Source: Petrolisthes cinctipes (lineage: Eukaryota > Arthropoda > Malacostraca > Decapoda > Porcellanidae). Taken from it: DNA of 64,000 nt. Each line of letters starts with the position of its first letter. The stretch's first letter is position 1. This document shows positions 34,656-49,300 of this stretch, piece after piece. Below the pieces are notes generated by a model, which worked only from the letters and a program-made list of their open reading frames with translations, did not search any database and was not told the origin of the DNA. The stretch spans positions 1,609,501 through 1,673,500 of the forward strand of contig JAWQEG010000411.1 in NCBI GenBank assembly GCA_033782935.1, written 5' to 3'. Both the position numbers and the translations under genes were made by a program.

Positions 34656-37600
34656 CCAAAAATATCGATTTTCAGCATGTTTTGGGCCTGAATTTTGAAA
34701 ATAATCTAACACGGAGTAGGCATGTACAGATCGCTTCTGGGACCCCAAAATATCGAATTTTCGGGTGTTTAGGGCCAGAATTTGAGATATAAACGGGTAC
34801 AGAAGATGCATGCACATATCGACTTTTGGGCACCTAAAAGATCGATTTTCAGTATGTTTTTGGCCTGTATTTTAAAAATACTCTAACACGGAGTAGGCAT
34901 GTACAGATTGCTTCTGGGACCCCAAAATATTGAATTTTCGGGTGTTTTAGGACTGAATTTGAGATATCGATTTTTTGGCACCTAAAATGTCGATTTTTAG
35001 CATGTTTTTAGCCTATATTTTGAAAATATTCTAGCACTGTGTAGGCATGTACAGATTGCTTCTGGGACCCCAAAATATTGAATTTTCGGGTGTTTTGAGC
35101 CAGAATTTGAGATATAAACGGGTACAGAAGATACATGCACATATTGACTTTGGGCACCAAAAATATCGATTTTCAGCATGTTTTGGGCCTGAATTTTGAA
35201 AATACTCTAACACGGAGTAGGCATGTACAAATCGCTTCTGGGACCCCAAAATATCGAATTTTCGGGTGTTTAGGGCCAGAATTTGAGATATAAACGGGTA
35301 CAGAAGATGCATGCACATATCGACTTTTGGGCACCTAAAAGATCGATTTTCAGTATGTTTTTGGCCTGTATTTTGAAAAAACTCTAACACGAAGTAGGCA
35401 TGTACAGATACCTTCTGGGACCTCTAAATATCGAATTTTCGGGTGTTTTGGGACTGCATTTGAGATATCAATTTTTAGGCACCTAAAATGTCGATTTTTA
35501 GCATGTTTTTAGCCTATATTTTGAAAATATTCTAGCACTGTGTAGGCATGTACAGATTGCTTCTGGGACCCCAAAATATTGAATTTTCGGGTGTTTTGAG
35601 CCTGAATTTGAGATATAAACGGGTACAGAAGATACATGCACATATTGACTTTGGGCATCTAAAATATCGATTTTCAGCATGTTTTGGGCCTGTATTTTGA
35701 AAATACTCTAACATTGAGTAGGCATGTACAGATTGCTTCTGGGACCCCAAAAGATTGAATTTTCGGGTGTTTTGGGACTGAATTTGAGATATCGACTTTT
35801 TGGCACCTAAAAGATCGATTTTTAGCATGTTTATATTTTAGCCTATATTTTGAAAATATTCTAGCACTGAGTAGGCATGTACAGATTGCTTCTGGGACCC
35901 CAAAATATTGATATTTCGGGTGTTTTGAGCCTGAATTTGAGATATAAACGGGTACAGAAGATACATGCACATATTGACTTTGGGCACCAAAAATATCGAT
36001 TTTCAGCATGTTTTGGGCCTGAATTTTGAAAATAATCTAACACGGAGTAGGCATGTACAGATCGCTTCTGGGACCCCAAAATATCGAATTTTCGGGTGTT
36101 TAGGGCCAGAATTTGAGATATAAACGGGTAATGAAGATGCATGCACATATCGACTTTTGGGCACCTAAAAGATCGATTTTCAGTATGTTTTTGGCCTGTA
36201 TTTTGAAAATACTCTAACAAGGAGTAGGCATGTACAGATACCTTCTGGGACCTCTAAATATCGAATTTTCGGGTGTTTTGGGACTGAATTTGAGATATCG
36301 ATTTTTTGGCACCTAAAATGTCGATTTTTAGCATGTTTTTAGCCTATATTTTGAAAATATTCTAGCACTGAGTAGGCATGTACAGATCGCTTCTGGGACC
36401 CCAAAATATTGAATTTTCGGGTATTTTGAGCCTGAATTTGAAATATAAACGGGTACAGAAGATACATGCACATATTGACTTTGGGCATCTAAAATATCGA
36501 TTTTCAGCATGTTTTGGGCCTGTATTTTGAAAATACTCTAACACTGAGTAGGCATGTACAGATTGCTTCTGGGACCCCAAAATATTGAATTTTCGTGTGT
36601 TTTGAGCCTGAATTTGAGATATAAACGGGTACTGAAGATGCATGCACATATCGACTTTTGTGCACCTAAAAGATCGATTTTCAGTATGTTTTGAGCATGT
36701 ATTTTGAAAATACTCTAATACGGAGTAGGCATGTACAGATCGCTTCTGGAACCCCTAAATATCGAATTTTCGGGTGTTTTGGGACTGAATTTGAGATATC
36801 GATTTTTTGGCACCTAAAAGATCGATTTTTAGCATATTTTTAGCCTATATTTTGAAAATATTCTAGCACTGAGTAGGCATGTACAGATTGCTTCTGGGAC
36901 CCCAAAATATTGAATTTTCGGGTGTTTTGAGCCTGAATTTGAGATATAAACGGGTACAGAAGATACATGCACATATTGACTTTGGGCACCAAAAATATCG
37001 ATTTTCAGCATGTTTTGGGCCTGAATTTTGAAAATACTCTAACACGGAGTAGGCATGTACAGATCGCTTCTGGGACCCCAAAATATCGATTTTTCGGGTG
37101 TTTTGGGACTGAATTTGATATATCGATTTTTTGACACCTAAAATGTCGATTTTTAGCATGTTTTTAGCCTATATTTTGAAAATATTCTAGCACTGTGTAG
37201 GCATGTACAGATTGCTTCTGGGACCCCAAAATATTGAATTTTCGGGTGTTTTGAGCCTGAATTTGAGATATAAACGGGTATAGAAGATGCATGTACATAT
37301 TGACTTTGGGCACCAAAAATATCGATTTTCAGCATGTTTTGGGCCTGTATTTTGAAAATACTAACACTGAGTAGGCATGTACAGATTGCTTCTGGGACCC
37401 CAAAATATTGAATTTTCGAGTGTTTTGGGACTGAATTTGAGATATAAACGGGTACAGAAGATGCATGCACATACTGACTTTGGGCATCTAAAATATCGAT
37501 TTTCAGCATGTTTTGGGCCTGTATTTTGAAAATACTCTAACACTGAGTAGGCATATACAGATTGCTTCTGGGACCCCAAAATATTGAATTTTCGGGTGTT

Positions 37601-39690
37601 TTGGGACTGAATTTGAGATATCGACTTTTTGGCACCTAAAAGATCGATTTTTAGCATATTTTTAGCCTATATTTTGAAATTTTTCTAGCACTGAGTAGGC
37701 ATGTACAGATTGCTTCTGGGACCCCAAAATATTGAATTTTCGGGTGTTTTGAGCCTGAATTAGAGAAATAAACGGGTACAGAAGATACATGCACATATTG
37801 ACTTTGGGCACCAAAAATATCGATTTTCAGCATGTTTTGGGCCTGAATTTTGAAAATAATCTAACACGGAGTAGGCATGTACAGATCACTTCTGGGACCC
37901 CAAAATATCGAATTTTCGGGTGTTTAGGGCCAGAATTTGAGATATAAACGGGTACAGAAGATGCATGCACATATCGACTTTTGGGCACCTAAAAGATCGA
38001 TTTTCAGTATGTTTTTGGCCTGTATTTTAAAAATACTCTAACACAGAGTAGGCATGTACAGATTGCTTCTGGGACCCCAAAATATTGAATTTTCGGGTGT
38101 TTTGAGCCTGAATTTGAGATATAAACGGGTACAGAAGATACATGCACATATTGACTTTGGGCATCTAAAATATCGATTTTCAGCATGTTTTGGGCCTGTA
38201 TTTTGAAAATACTCTAACACTGAGTAGGCATGTACAGATTGCTTCTGGGACCCCAAAATATTGAATTTTCGGGTGTTTTGGGACTGAATTTGAGATATCG
38301 ATTTTTTGGCACCTAAAAGATCGATTTTTAGCATATTTTTAGCCTATATTTTGAAAATATTCTAGCACTGTGTAGGCATGTACAGATTGCTTCTGGGACC
38401 CCAAAATATTGAATTTTCGGGTGTTTTGAGCCTGAATTTGAGATATAAACGGGTACAGAAGATACATGCACATATTGACTTTTGGCATCTAAAATATCGA
38501 TTTTCAGCATGTTTTGGGCCTGTATTTTGAAAATACTCTAACACTGAGTAGGCATGTACAGATTGCTTCTGGGACCCCAAAATATTGAATTTTCTGGTGT
38601 TTTGAGCCTGAATTTGAGATATAAACGGGTACTGAAGATGCATGCACATATCGACTTTTGTGCACCTAAAAGATCGATTTTCAGTATGTTTTGAGCATGT
38701 ATTTTGAAAATACTCTAACACGGAGTAGGCATGTACAGATCGCTTCTGGAACCCCTAAATATCGAATTTTCGGGTGTTTTGGGACTGAATTTGAGATATC
38801 GACTTTTTGGCACCTAAAATATCGATTTTTAGCATATTTTTAGCCTATATTTTGAAAATATTCTAGCACTGAGTAGGCATGTAGAGATTGATTCTGGGAC
38901 CCCAAAATATTGAATTTTCGGGTGTTTTGAGCCTGAATTTGAGATATAAACGGGTACAGAAGATACATGCACATATTGACTTTGGGCACCAAAAATATCG
39001 ATTTTCAGCATGTTTTGGGCCTGAATTTTGAAATTACTCTAACACTGAGTAGGCATGTACAGATCGCTTCTGGGACCCCAAAATATCGAATTTTCGGGTG
39101 TTTAGGGCCAGAATTTGAGATATAAACGGGTACAGAAGATGGATGCACATATCGACTTTTGGGCACCTAAAAGATCGATTTTCAGTATGTTTTTGGCCTG
39201 TATATTGAAAATACTCTAACACGGAGTAGGCATGTACAGATACCTTCTGGGACCTCTAAATATCGAATTTTCGGGTGTTTTGGGACTGAATTTGAGATAT
39301 CGATTTTTTGGCACCTAAAATGTCGATTTTTAGCATGTTTTTAGCCTATAATTTGAAAATATTCTAGCACTGTGTAGGCATGTACAGATTGCTTCTGGGA
39401 CCCCAAAATATTGAATTTTCGTGTGTTTTGAGCCTGAATTTGAGATATAAACGGGTACAGAAGATACATGCACATATTGACTTTGGGCATCTAAAATATC
39501 GATTTTCAGCATGTTTTTGGCCTCTATTTTGAAAATACTCTAACACTGAGTAGGCATGTACAGATTGCTTCTGGGACCCCAAAATATTGAATTTTCGGGT
39601 GTTTTGAGCCTGAATTTGAGATATAAACGGGTACTGAAGATGCATGCACATATCGACTTTTTTGCACCTAAAAGATCGATTTTCAGTATG
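34656..39690. repeat. Trimer-dominated region
   Basis: Equivalent points occur at 34,997, 35,498, 36,328, 36,829, 37,153, 37,651, 38,004, 38,328, 38,829 and 39,330. Spacings are mainly 501 bp, with 324-353 and 830 bp steps. A B monomer near 35,824-35,835 has an extra TATAT-rich stretch (GTTTATATTTTAGCC). B-prime (CTGGAACCCC) first becomes common here, at about 36,747. Confidence 0.8.
35824..35850 (+). other. B monomer with 5-bp TA-rich insertion
   Basis: GCATGTTTATATTTTAGCC replaces GCATGTTTTTAGCC. The same form is at about 40,660, with a related GCATGTTTTTATTTTAGCC at about 48,264. It tags three copies of the surrounding trimer. Confidence 0.8.
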
Positions 39691-42033
39691 TTTTGAGAAT
39701 GTATTTTGAAAATACTCTAACACGGAGTAGGCATGTACAGATCGCTTCTGGAACCCCTAAATATCGAATTTTCGGGTGTTTTGGGACTGAATTTGAGATA
39801 TCGACTTTTTGGCACCTAAAATATCGATTTTTAGCATATTTTTAGCCTATATTTTGAAAATATTCTAGCACTGAGTTGGCATGTACAGATTGCTTCTGGG
39901 ACCCCAAAATATTGAATTTTCGGGTGTTTTGAGCCTGAATTTGAGATATAAACGGGTACAGAAGATACATGCACATATTGACTTTGGGCACCAAAAATAT
40001 CGATTTTCAGCATGTTTTGGGCCTGAATTTTGAAAATACTCTAACACGGAGTAGGCATGTACAGATCGCTTCTGGGACCCCAAAATATCGAATTTTCGGG
40101 TGTTTAGGGCCAGAATTTGAGATATAAACGGGTACAGAAGATGCATGCACATATCGACTTTTGGGCACCTAAAATATCGATTTTCAGTATGTTTTTGGCC
40201 TGTATTTTGAAAATACTCTAACACGGAGTAGGCATGTACAGATACCTTCTGGAACCTCTAAATATCGAATTTTCGGGTGTTTTGGGACTGAATTTGAGAT
40301 ATCAATTTTTTGGCACCTAAAATGTCGATTTTTAGCATGTTTTTAGCCTATATTTTGAAAATATTCTAGCACTGTGTAGGCATGTACAGATTGCTTTTGG
40401 GACCCCAAAATATTGAATTTTCGGGTGTTTTGAGCCTGAATTTGAGATATAAACGGGTACAGAAGATACATGCACATATTGACTTTGGGCATCTAAAATA
40501 TCGATTTTCAACATGTTTTGGGCCTGTATTTTGAAAATACTCTAACACTGAGAAGGCATGTACAGATTGCTTCTGGGACCCCAAAATATTGAATTTTCGG
40601 GTGTTTTGGGACTGAATTTGAGATATCGACTTTTTGGCCCCTAAAAGATCGATTTTTAGCATGTTTATATTTTAGCCTATATTTTGAAAATATTCTAGCA
40701 CTGATTAGGCATGTACAGATTGCTTCTGGGACCCCAAAATATTGATATTTCGGGTGTTTTAAGCCTGAATTTGAGATATAAACGGGTACAGAAGATACAT
40801 GCACATATTGACTTTGGGCACCAAAAATATCGATTTTCAGCATGTTATGGGCCTGAATTTTGAAAATAATCTAACACGGAGTAGGCATGTACAGATCGCT
40901 TGTGGGACCCCAAAATATCGAATTTTCGGGTGTTTAGGGCCAGAATTTGAGATATAAACGGGTACAGAAGATGCATGCACATATCGACTTTTGGGCACCT
41001 AAACGATCGATTTTCAGTATGTTTTTGGCCTGTATTTTGAAAATACTCTAACAAGGAGTAGGCATGTACAGATACCTTCTGGGACCTCTAAATATCGAAT
41101 TTTCGGGTGTTTTGGGACTGAATTTGATATATCGATTTTTTGGCACCTAAAATGTCGATTTTTAGCATGTTTTTAGCCTATATTTTGAAAATATTCTAGC
41201 ACTGAGTAGGCATGTACAGATTGCTTCTGGGACCCCAAAATATTGAATTTTCGGGTGTTTTGAGCCTGAATTTGAGATATAAACGGGTACAGAAGATACA
41301 TGCACATATTGACTTTGGGCATCTAAAATATCGATTTTCAGCATGTTTTGGGCCTGTATTTTGAAAATACTCTAACACTGAGTAGGCATGTACAGATTGC
41401 TTCTGGGACCCCAAAATATTGAATTTTCGGGTGTTTTGAGCCTGAATTTGAGATATAAACGGGTACTGAAGATGCATGCACATATCGACTTTTGTGCACC
41501 TAAAAGATCGATTTTCAGTATGTTTTGAGCATGTATTTTGAAAATACTCTAACACGGAGTAGGCATGTACAGATCGCTTCTGGAACCCCTAAATATCGAA
41601 TTTTCGGGTGTTTTGGGACTGAATTTGAGATATCGATTTTTTGGCACCTAAAAGATCGATTTTTAGCATATTTTTAGCCTATATTTTGAAAATATTCTAG
41701 CACTGAGTAGGCATGTACAGATTGCTTCTGGGACCCCAAAATATTGAATTTTCGGGTGTTTTGAGCCTGAATTTGAGATATAAAGGGGTACAGAAGATAC
41801 ATGCACATATTGACTTTGGGCACCAAAAATATCGATTTTCAGCATGTTTTGGGCCTGAATTTTGAAAATACTCTAACACGGAGTAGGCATGTACAGATCG
41901 CTTCTAGGACCCCAAAATATCGAATTTTCGGGTGTTTAGGGCCAGAATTTGAGATATCGACTTTTTGGCACCAAAAAGATCGATTTTTAGCATATTTTTA
42001 GCCTATATTTTGAAAATATTCTAGCACTGAGTA
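39691..42033. repeat. Duplicated block, partner of 45,475-47,304 and in part of 35.5-37.0 kb
   Basis: The left part (about 39.69-40.61 kb) recurs 5,784 bp downstream, with shared tags GAGAATGTATTTTG, GAGTTGGCATG and GAGAAGGCATG. The right part (41.16-42.03 kb) recurs 5,278 then 5,271 bp downstream. About 40.5-41.7 kb also matches 35.7-36.9 kb at offset 4,834, including the TA-rich B monomer. Confidence 0.75.
41886..42033 (+). repeat. Hybrid monomer: A-alpha head, B tail (148 bp)
   Basis: The front carries GTGTTTAGGGCCAGAATTTG (Aalpha), then passes to GATATCGACTTTTTGGCACC and the B-type tail without the 29-bp block. The same hybrid is at 47,157-47,304, 51,141-51,288 and 56,568-56,715, and its duplicates appear near 52,941, 59,870 and 63,320. 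Crossing over between A and B upstream of the deletion site explains it. Confidence 0.85.
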
Positions 42034-43330
42034 GGCATGTACAGATTGCTTCTGGGACCCCAAAATATTGAATTTTCGGGTGTTTTGAGCCTGAATTTGA
42101 GATATAAACGGGTACAGAAGATACATGCACATATTGACTTTGGGCATCTAAAATATCGATTTTCAGCATGTTTTGGGCCTGTATTTTGAAAATACTCTAA
42201 CACTGAGTAGGCATGTACAGATTGCTTCTGGGACCCCAAAATATAGAATTTTCGGGTGTTTTGAGCCTGAATTTGATATATAAACGGGTACTGAAGATGC
42301 ATGTACATATCGACTTTTGTGCACCTAAAAGATCGATTTTCAGTATGTTTTGAGCATGTATTTTTAAAATACTCTAACACGGAGTAGGCATGTACAGATC
42401 ACTTCTGGAACCCCTAAATATCGAATTTTCGGGTGTTTTGGGACTGAATTTGAGATATCGATTTTTTGGCACCTAAAAGATCGATTTTTAGCATATTTTT
42501 AGCCTTTATTTTGAAAATATTCTAGCACTGAGTAGGCATGTACAGATTGCTTCTGGGACCCCAAAATATTGAATTTTCGGGTGTTTTGAGCCTGAATTTG
42601 AGATATAAACGGGTACAGAAGATACATGCACATATTGACTTTGGGCACCAAAAATATCGATTTTCAGCATGTTTTGGGCCTGAATTTTGAAAATACTCTA
42701 ACACGGAGTAGGCATGTACAGATCGCTTCTGGGACCCCAAAATATTGAATTTTCGGGTGTTTAGGGCCAGAATTTGATTTATCGACTTTTTGGCACTTAA
42801 AAGATCGATTTTTAGCATATTTTTAGCCTATATTTTGAAAATATTCTAGCACTGAGTAGGCATGTACAGATTGCTTCTGGGACCCCAAAATATTGAATTT
42901 TCGGGTGTTTTGAGCCTGAATTTGAGATATAAACGGGTACAGAAGATACATGCACATATTGACTTTGGGCACCAAAAATATCGATTTTCAGCATGTTTTG
43001 GGCCTGAATTTTGAAAATACTCTAACACGGAGTAGGCATGTACAGATTGCTTCTGGGACCCCAAAATATCGAATTTTCGGGTGTTTAGGGCCAGAATTTG
43101 AGATATAAACGGGTACAGAAGATGCATGCACATATCGACTTTTGGGCACCTAAAAGATCGATTTTCAGTATGTTTTTGGCCTGTATTTTGAAAATACTCT
43201 AACACGGAGTAGGCATGTACAGATACCTTCTGGGACCTCTAAATATCGAATTTTTGGGTGTTTTGGGACTGAATTTGAGATATCAATTTTTTGGCACCTA
43301 AAATGTCGATTTTTAGCATGTTTTTAGCCT
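42034..43330. repeat. Block duplicated at 49,314-50,610 (offset 7,280)
   Basis: Shared tags are AAAATATAGAATTTTCGGG (about 42,237 and 49,517), ATGCATGTACATATCG, TAGCCTTTATTTTG, and GAATTTGATTTATCGACTTT with GGCACTTAAAAG (about 42,771 and 50,051). At about 43.3-43.65 kb the left copy has one extra 325-bp A-B dimer that the right copy lacks. Confidence 0.8.
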
Positions 43331-45474
43331 ATATTTTGAAAATATTCTAGCACTGTGTAGGCATGTACAGATTGCTTCTGGGACCCCAAAATATTGAATT
43401 TTCGGGTGTTTTGAGCCTGAATTTGAGATATAAACGGGTACTGAAGATGCATGCACATATCGACTTTTGGGCACCTAAAAGATCGATTTTCAGTATGTTT
43501 TTGGCCTGTATTTTGAAAATACTCTAACACGGAGTAGGCATGTACAGATACCTTCTGGGACCTCTAAATATCGAATTTTTGGGTGTTTTGGGACTGAATT
43601 TGAGATATCAATTTTTTGGCACCTAAAATGTCGATTTTTAGCATGTTTTTAGCCTATATTTTGAAAATATTCTAGCACTGTGTAGGCATGTACAGATTGC
43701 TTCTGGGACCCCAAAATATTGAATTTTCGGGTGTTTTGAGCCTGAATTTGAGATATAAACGGGTACTGAAGATGCATGCACATATCGACTTTTGTGCACC
43801 TAAAAGATCGATTTTCAGTATGTTTTGAGCATGTATTTTGAAAATACTCTAACACGGAGTAGGCATGTACAGATCGCTTCTGGAACCCCTAAATATCGAA
43901 TTTTCGGGTGTTTTGGGACTGAATTTGAGATATCGATTTTTTGGCACCTAAAAGATCGATTTTTAGCATATTTTTAGCCTATATTTTGAAAATATTCTAG
44001 CACTGAGTAGGCATGTACAGATTGCTTCTGGGACCCCAAAATATTGAATTTTCGGGTGTTTTGAGCCTGAATTTGAGATATAAACGGGTACAGAAGATAC
44101 ATGCACATATTGACTTTGGGCACCAAAAATATCGATTTTCAGCATGTTTTGGGCCTATATTTTGAAAATATTCTGGCACTGTGTAGGCATGTACAGATTG
44201 CTTCTGGGACCCCAAAATATTGAATTTTCGGGTGTTTTGAGCCTGAATTTGAGATATAAACGGGTACTGAAGATGCATGCACATATCGACTTTTGTGCAC
44301 CTAAAAGATCGATTTTCAGTATGTTTTGAGCATGTATTTTGAAAATACTCTAACACGGAGTAGGCATGTACAGATCGCTTCTGGAACCCCTAAATATCGA
44401 ATTTTCGGGTGTTTTGGGACTGAATTTGAGATATCGATTTTTTGGCACCTAAAAGATCGATTTTTAGCATATTTTTTGCCTATATTTTGAAAATATTCTA
44501 GCAATGAGCAGGCATGTACAGATTGCTTCTGGGACCCCAAAATATTGAATTTTCGGGTGTTTTGAGCCTGAATTTGAGATATAAACGGGTACAGAAGATA
44601 CATGCACATATTGACTTTGGGCACCAAAAATATCGATTATCAGCATGTTTTGGGCCTGAATTTTGAAAATACTCTAACACGGAGTAGGCATGTACAGATC
44701 GCTTCTGGGACCCCAAAATATCGAATTTTCGGGTGTTTAGGGCCAGAATATGAGATATAAACGGGTACAGAAGATGCATGCACATATCGTCTTTTAGGCA
44801 CCTAAAAGATCGATTTTCAGTATGTTTTTGGCCTGTATTTTGAAAATACTCTAACACGGAGTAGGCATGTACAGATACCTTCTGGGACCTATAAATATCG
44901 AATTTTCGGGTGTTTTGGGACTGAATTTGAGATATCAATTTCTTGGCACCTAAAATGTCGATTTTTAGCATGTTTTTAGCCTATATTTTGAAAATATTCT
45001 AGCAATGTGTAGGCATGTACAGATTGCTTCTGGGACCCCAAAATATTGAATTTTCGGGTGTTTTGAGCCTGAATTTGAGATATAAACGGGTACTGAAGAT
45101 GCATGCACATATCGACTTTTGTGCACCTAAAAGATCGATTTTCAGTATGTTTTGAGCATGTATTTTGAAAATAGTCTAACACGGAGTAGGCATGTACAGA
45201 TCGCTTCTGGAACCCCTAAATATCGAATTTTCGGGTGTTTTGGGACTGAATTTGAGATATCGATTTTTTGGCACCTAAAAGATCGATTTTTAGCATATTT
45301 TTAGCCTATATTTTGAAAATATTCTAGCACTGAGTAGGCATGTACAGATTGCTTCTGGGACCCCAAAATATTGAATTTTCGGGTGTTTTGAGCCTGAATT
45401 TGAGATATAAACGGGTACTGAAGATGCATGCACATATCGACTTTTGTGCACCTAAAAGATCGATTTTCAGTATG
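43331..45474. repeat. Block whose 43.65-45.47 kb part is duplicated at 53.38-55.2 kb (offset 9,729)
   Basis: Shared tags are TAGCAATGAGCAGGCATG (about 44,499 and 54,228), TATCGATTATCAGC, CAGAATATGAGATAT and ATATCAATTTCTTGG. It includes an Abeta monomer with a B-type tail (44,010-44,185). Confidence 0.8.
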
Positions 45475-47304
45475 TTTTGAGAATGTATTTTGAAAATCCT
45501 CTAACACGGAGTAGGCATGTACAGATCGCTTCTGGAACCCCTAAATATCGAATTTTCGGGTGTTTTGGGACTGAATTTGAGATATCGACTTTTTGGCACC
45601 TAAAATATCGATTTTTAGCATATTTTTAGCCTATATTTTGAAAATATTCTAGCACTGAGTTGGCATGTACAGATTGCTTCTGGGCCCCCAAAATATTGAA
45701 TTTTCGGGTGTTTTGAGCCTGAATTTGAGATATAAACGGGTACAGAAGATACATGCACATATTGACTTTGGGCACCAAAAATATCGATTTTCAGCATGTT
45801 TTGGGCCTGAATTTTGAAAATACTCTAACACGGAGTAGGCATGTACAGATCGCTTCTGGGACCCCAAAATATCGAATTTTCGGGTGTTTAGGGCCAGAAT
45901 TTGAGATATAAACGGATACAGAAGATGCATGCACATATCGACTTTTGGGCACCTAAAATATCGATTTTCAGTATGTTTTTGGTCTGTATTTTGAAAATAC
46001 TCTAACACGGAGTAGGCATGTACAGATACCTTCTGGAACCTCTAAATATCGAATTTTCGGGTGTTTTGGGACTGAATTTGAGATATCAATTTTTTGGCAC
46101 CTAAAATGTCGATTTTTAGCATGTTTTTAGCCTATATTTTGAAAATATTCTAGCACTGTGTAGGCATGTACAGATTGCTTCTGGGACCCCAAAATATTGA
46201 ATTTTCGGGTGTTTTGAGCCTGAATTTGAGATATAAACGGGTACAGAAGATACATGCACATATTGACTTTGGGCATCTAAAATATCGATTTTCAACATGT
46301 TTTGGGCCTGTATTTTGAAAATACTCTAACACTGAGAAGGCATGTACAGATTGCTTCTGGGACCCCAAAATATTGAATTTTCGGGTGTTTTGGGACTGAA
46401 TTTGATATATCGATTTTTTGGCACCTAAAATGTCGATTTTTAGCATGTTTTTAGCCTATATTTTGAAAATATTCTAGCACTGAGTAGGCATGTACAGATT
46501 GCTTCTGGGACCCCAAAATATTGAATTTTCGGGTGTTTTGAGCCTGAATTTGAGATATAAACGGGTACAGAAGATACATGCACATATTGACTTTGGGCAT
46601 CTAAAATATCGATTTTCAGCATGTTTTGGGCCTGTATTTTGAAAATACTCTAACACTGAGTTACAGATTGCTTCTGGGACCCCAAAATATTGAATTTTCG
46701 GGTGTTTTGAGCCTGAATTTGAGATATAAACGGGTACTGAAGATGCATGCACATATCGACTTTTGTGCACCTAAAAGATCGATTTTCAGTATGTTTTGAG
46801 CATGTATTTTGAAAATACTCTAACACGGAGTAGGCATGTACAGATCGCTTCTGGAACCCCTAAATATCGAATTTTCGAATGTTTTGGGACTGAATTTGAG
46901 ATATCGATTTTTTGGCACCTAAAAGATCGATTTTTAGCATATTTTTAGCCTATATTTTGAAAATATTCTAGCACTGAGTAGGCATGTACAGATTGCTTCT
47001 GGGACCCCAAAATATTGAATTTTCGGGTGTTTTGAGCCTGAATTTGAGATATAAAGGGGTACAGAAGATACATGCACATATTGACTTTGGGCACCAAAAA
47101 TATCGATTTTCAGCATGTTTTGGGCCTGAATTTTGAAAATACTCTAACACGGAGTAGGCATGTACAGATCGCTTCTAGGACCCCAAAATATCGAATTTTC
47201 GGGTGTTTAGGGCCAGAATTTGAGATATCGACTTTTTGGCACCTAAAAGATCGATTTTTAGCATATTTTTAGCCTATATTTTGAAAATATTCTAGCACTG
47301 AGTA
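45475..47304. repeat. Shortened second copy of 39.69-42.03 kb
   Basis: It is collinear at offset 5,784 to about 46.4 kb, then loses about 506 bp (one trimer) and continues at 5,278. A 7-bp loss at about 46,661 (GAGTTACAGATTGC) brings the offset to 5,271. The hybrid monomer at 47,157-47,304 ends it. Confidence 0.75.
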
Positions 47305-49300
47305 GGCATGTACAGATTGCTTCTGGGACCCCAAAATATTGAATTTTCGGGTGTTTTGAGCCTGAATTTGAGATATAAACGGGTACAGAAGATACATGCA
47401 CATATTGACTTTGGGCACCAAAAATATCGATTTTCAGCATGTTTTGGGCCTGAATTTTGAAAATACTCTAACACGGAGTAGGCATGTACAGATCGCTTCT
47501 GGGACCCCAAAATATCGAATTTTCGGGTGTTTAGGGCCAGAATTTGAGATATAAACGGGTGCAGAAGATGCATGCACATATCGACTTTTGGGCACCTAAA
47601 AGATCGATTTTCAGTATGTTTTTGGCCTGTATTTTGAAAATACTCTAACACGGAGTAGGCATGTACAGATACCTTCTGGGACCTCTAAATATCGAATTTT
47701 CGGGTGTTTTGGGACTGAATTTGAGATATCAATTTTTTGGCACCTAAAATGTCGATTTTTAGCATGTTTTTAGCCTATATTTTGAAAATATTCTAGCACT
47801 GTGTAGGCATGTACAGATTGCTTCTGGGAACCCAAAATATTGAATTTTCGGGTGTTTTGAGCCTGAATTTGAGATATAAACGGGTACAGAAGATACATGC
47901 ACATATTGACTTTGGGCATCTAAAATATCGATTTTCAGCATGTTTTGGGCCTGTATTTTGAAAATACTCTAACACGGAGTAGCCATGTACAGATTGCTTC
48001 TGGGACCCCAAAATATTGAATTTTCGGGTGTTTTGAGCCTGAATTTGAGATATAAACGGGTACTGAAGATGCATGCACATATCGACTTTTGTGCACCTAA
48101 AAGATCGATTTTCAGTATGTTTTGAGCATGTATTTTGAAAATACTCTAACACGGAGTAGGCATATACAGATCGCTTCTGGGACCCCTAAATATCGAAATT
48201 TCGGGTGTTTTGGGACTGAATTTGAGATATCGACTTTTTGGCACCTAAAAGATCGATTTTTAGCATGTTTTTATTTTAGCCTATATTTTGAAAATATTCT
48301 AGCACTGAGTAGGCATGTACAGATTTCATCTGGGACTCCAAAATATTGATATTTCGGGTGTTTTCAGCCTGAATTTGAGATATAAACGGGTACAGAAGAT
48401 ACATGCACATATTGACTTTGGGCACCAAAAATATTGATTTTCAGCATGTTTTGGGCCTGAATTTTGAAAATAATCTAACACGGAGTAGGCATGTACAGAT
48501 CGCTTCTGGGACCCCAAAATATCGAATTTTCGGGTGTTTAGGGCCAGAATTTGAGATATAAACGGGTACAGAAGATGCATGCACATATCGACTTTTGGGC
48601 ACCTAAAAGATCGATTTTCAGTATGTTTTTGGCCTGTATTTTGAAAATACTCTAACAAGGAGTAGGCATGTACAGATACCTTCTGGGACCTCTAAATATC
48701 GAATTTTCGGGTGTTTTGGGACTGAATTTGATATAACGATTTTTTGGCACCTAAAATATCGATTTTTAGCATATTTTTAGCCTATATTTTGAAAATATTC
48801 TAGCACTGAGTAGGCATGTACAGATTGCTTCTGGGACCCCAAAATATTGAATTTTCGGGTGTTTTGAGCCTGAATTTGAGATATAAACGGGTACAGAAGA
48901 TTCATGCACATATTGACTTTGGGCACCAAAAATATCGATTTTCAGCATGTTTTGGGCCTGAATTTTGAAAATAATCTAACACGGAGTAGGCATGTACAGA
49001 TCGCTTCTGGGACCCCAAAATATCGAATTTTCGGGTGTTTAGGGCCAGAATTTGAGATATAAACGGGTACAGAAGATACATGCACATATCGACTTCTGGG
49101 CACCTAAAAGATCGATTTTCAGTATGTTTTTGGCCTGTATTTTGAAAATACTCTAACAAGGAGTAGGCATGTACAGATACCTTCTGGGACCTCTAAATAT
49201 CGAATTTTCGGGTGTTTTGGGACTGAATTTGAGATATCGATTGTTTGGCACCTAAAATGTCGATTTTTAGCATGTTTTTAGCCTATATTTTAAAAATATT
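47305..49300. repeat. Mixed trimer segment
   Basis: It contains Abeta, Aalpha, Agamma and B monomers, including the third TA-rich B monomer (about 48,264). Private changes include GATTTCATCTGGGACTCC (about 48,322) and GATATAACGATTTTTTGG (about 48,731). Equivalent points are at 47,759, 48,766 and 49,267. Confidence 0.75.
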
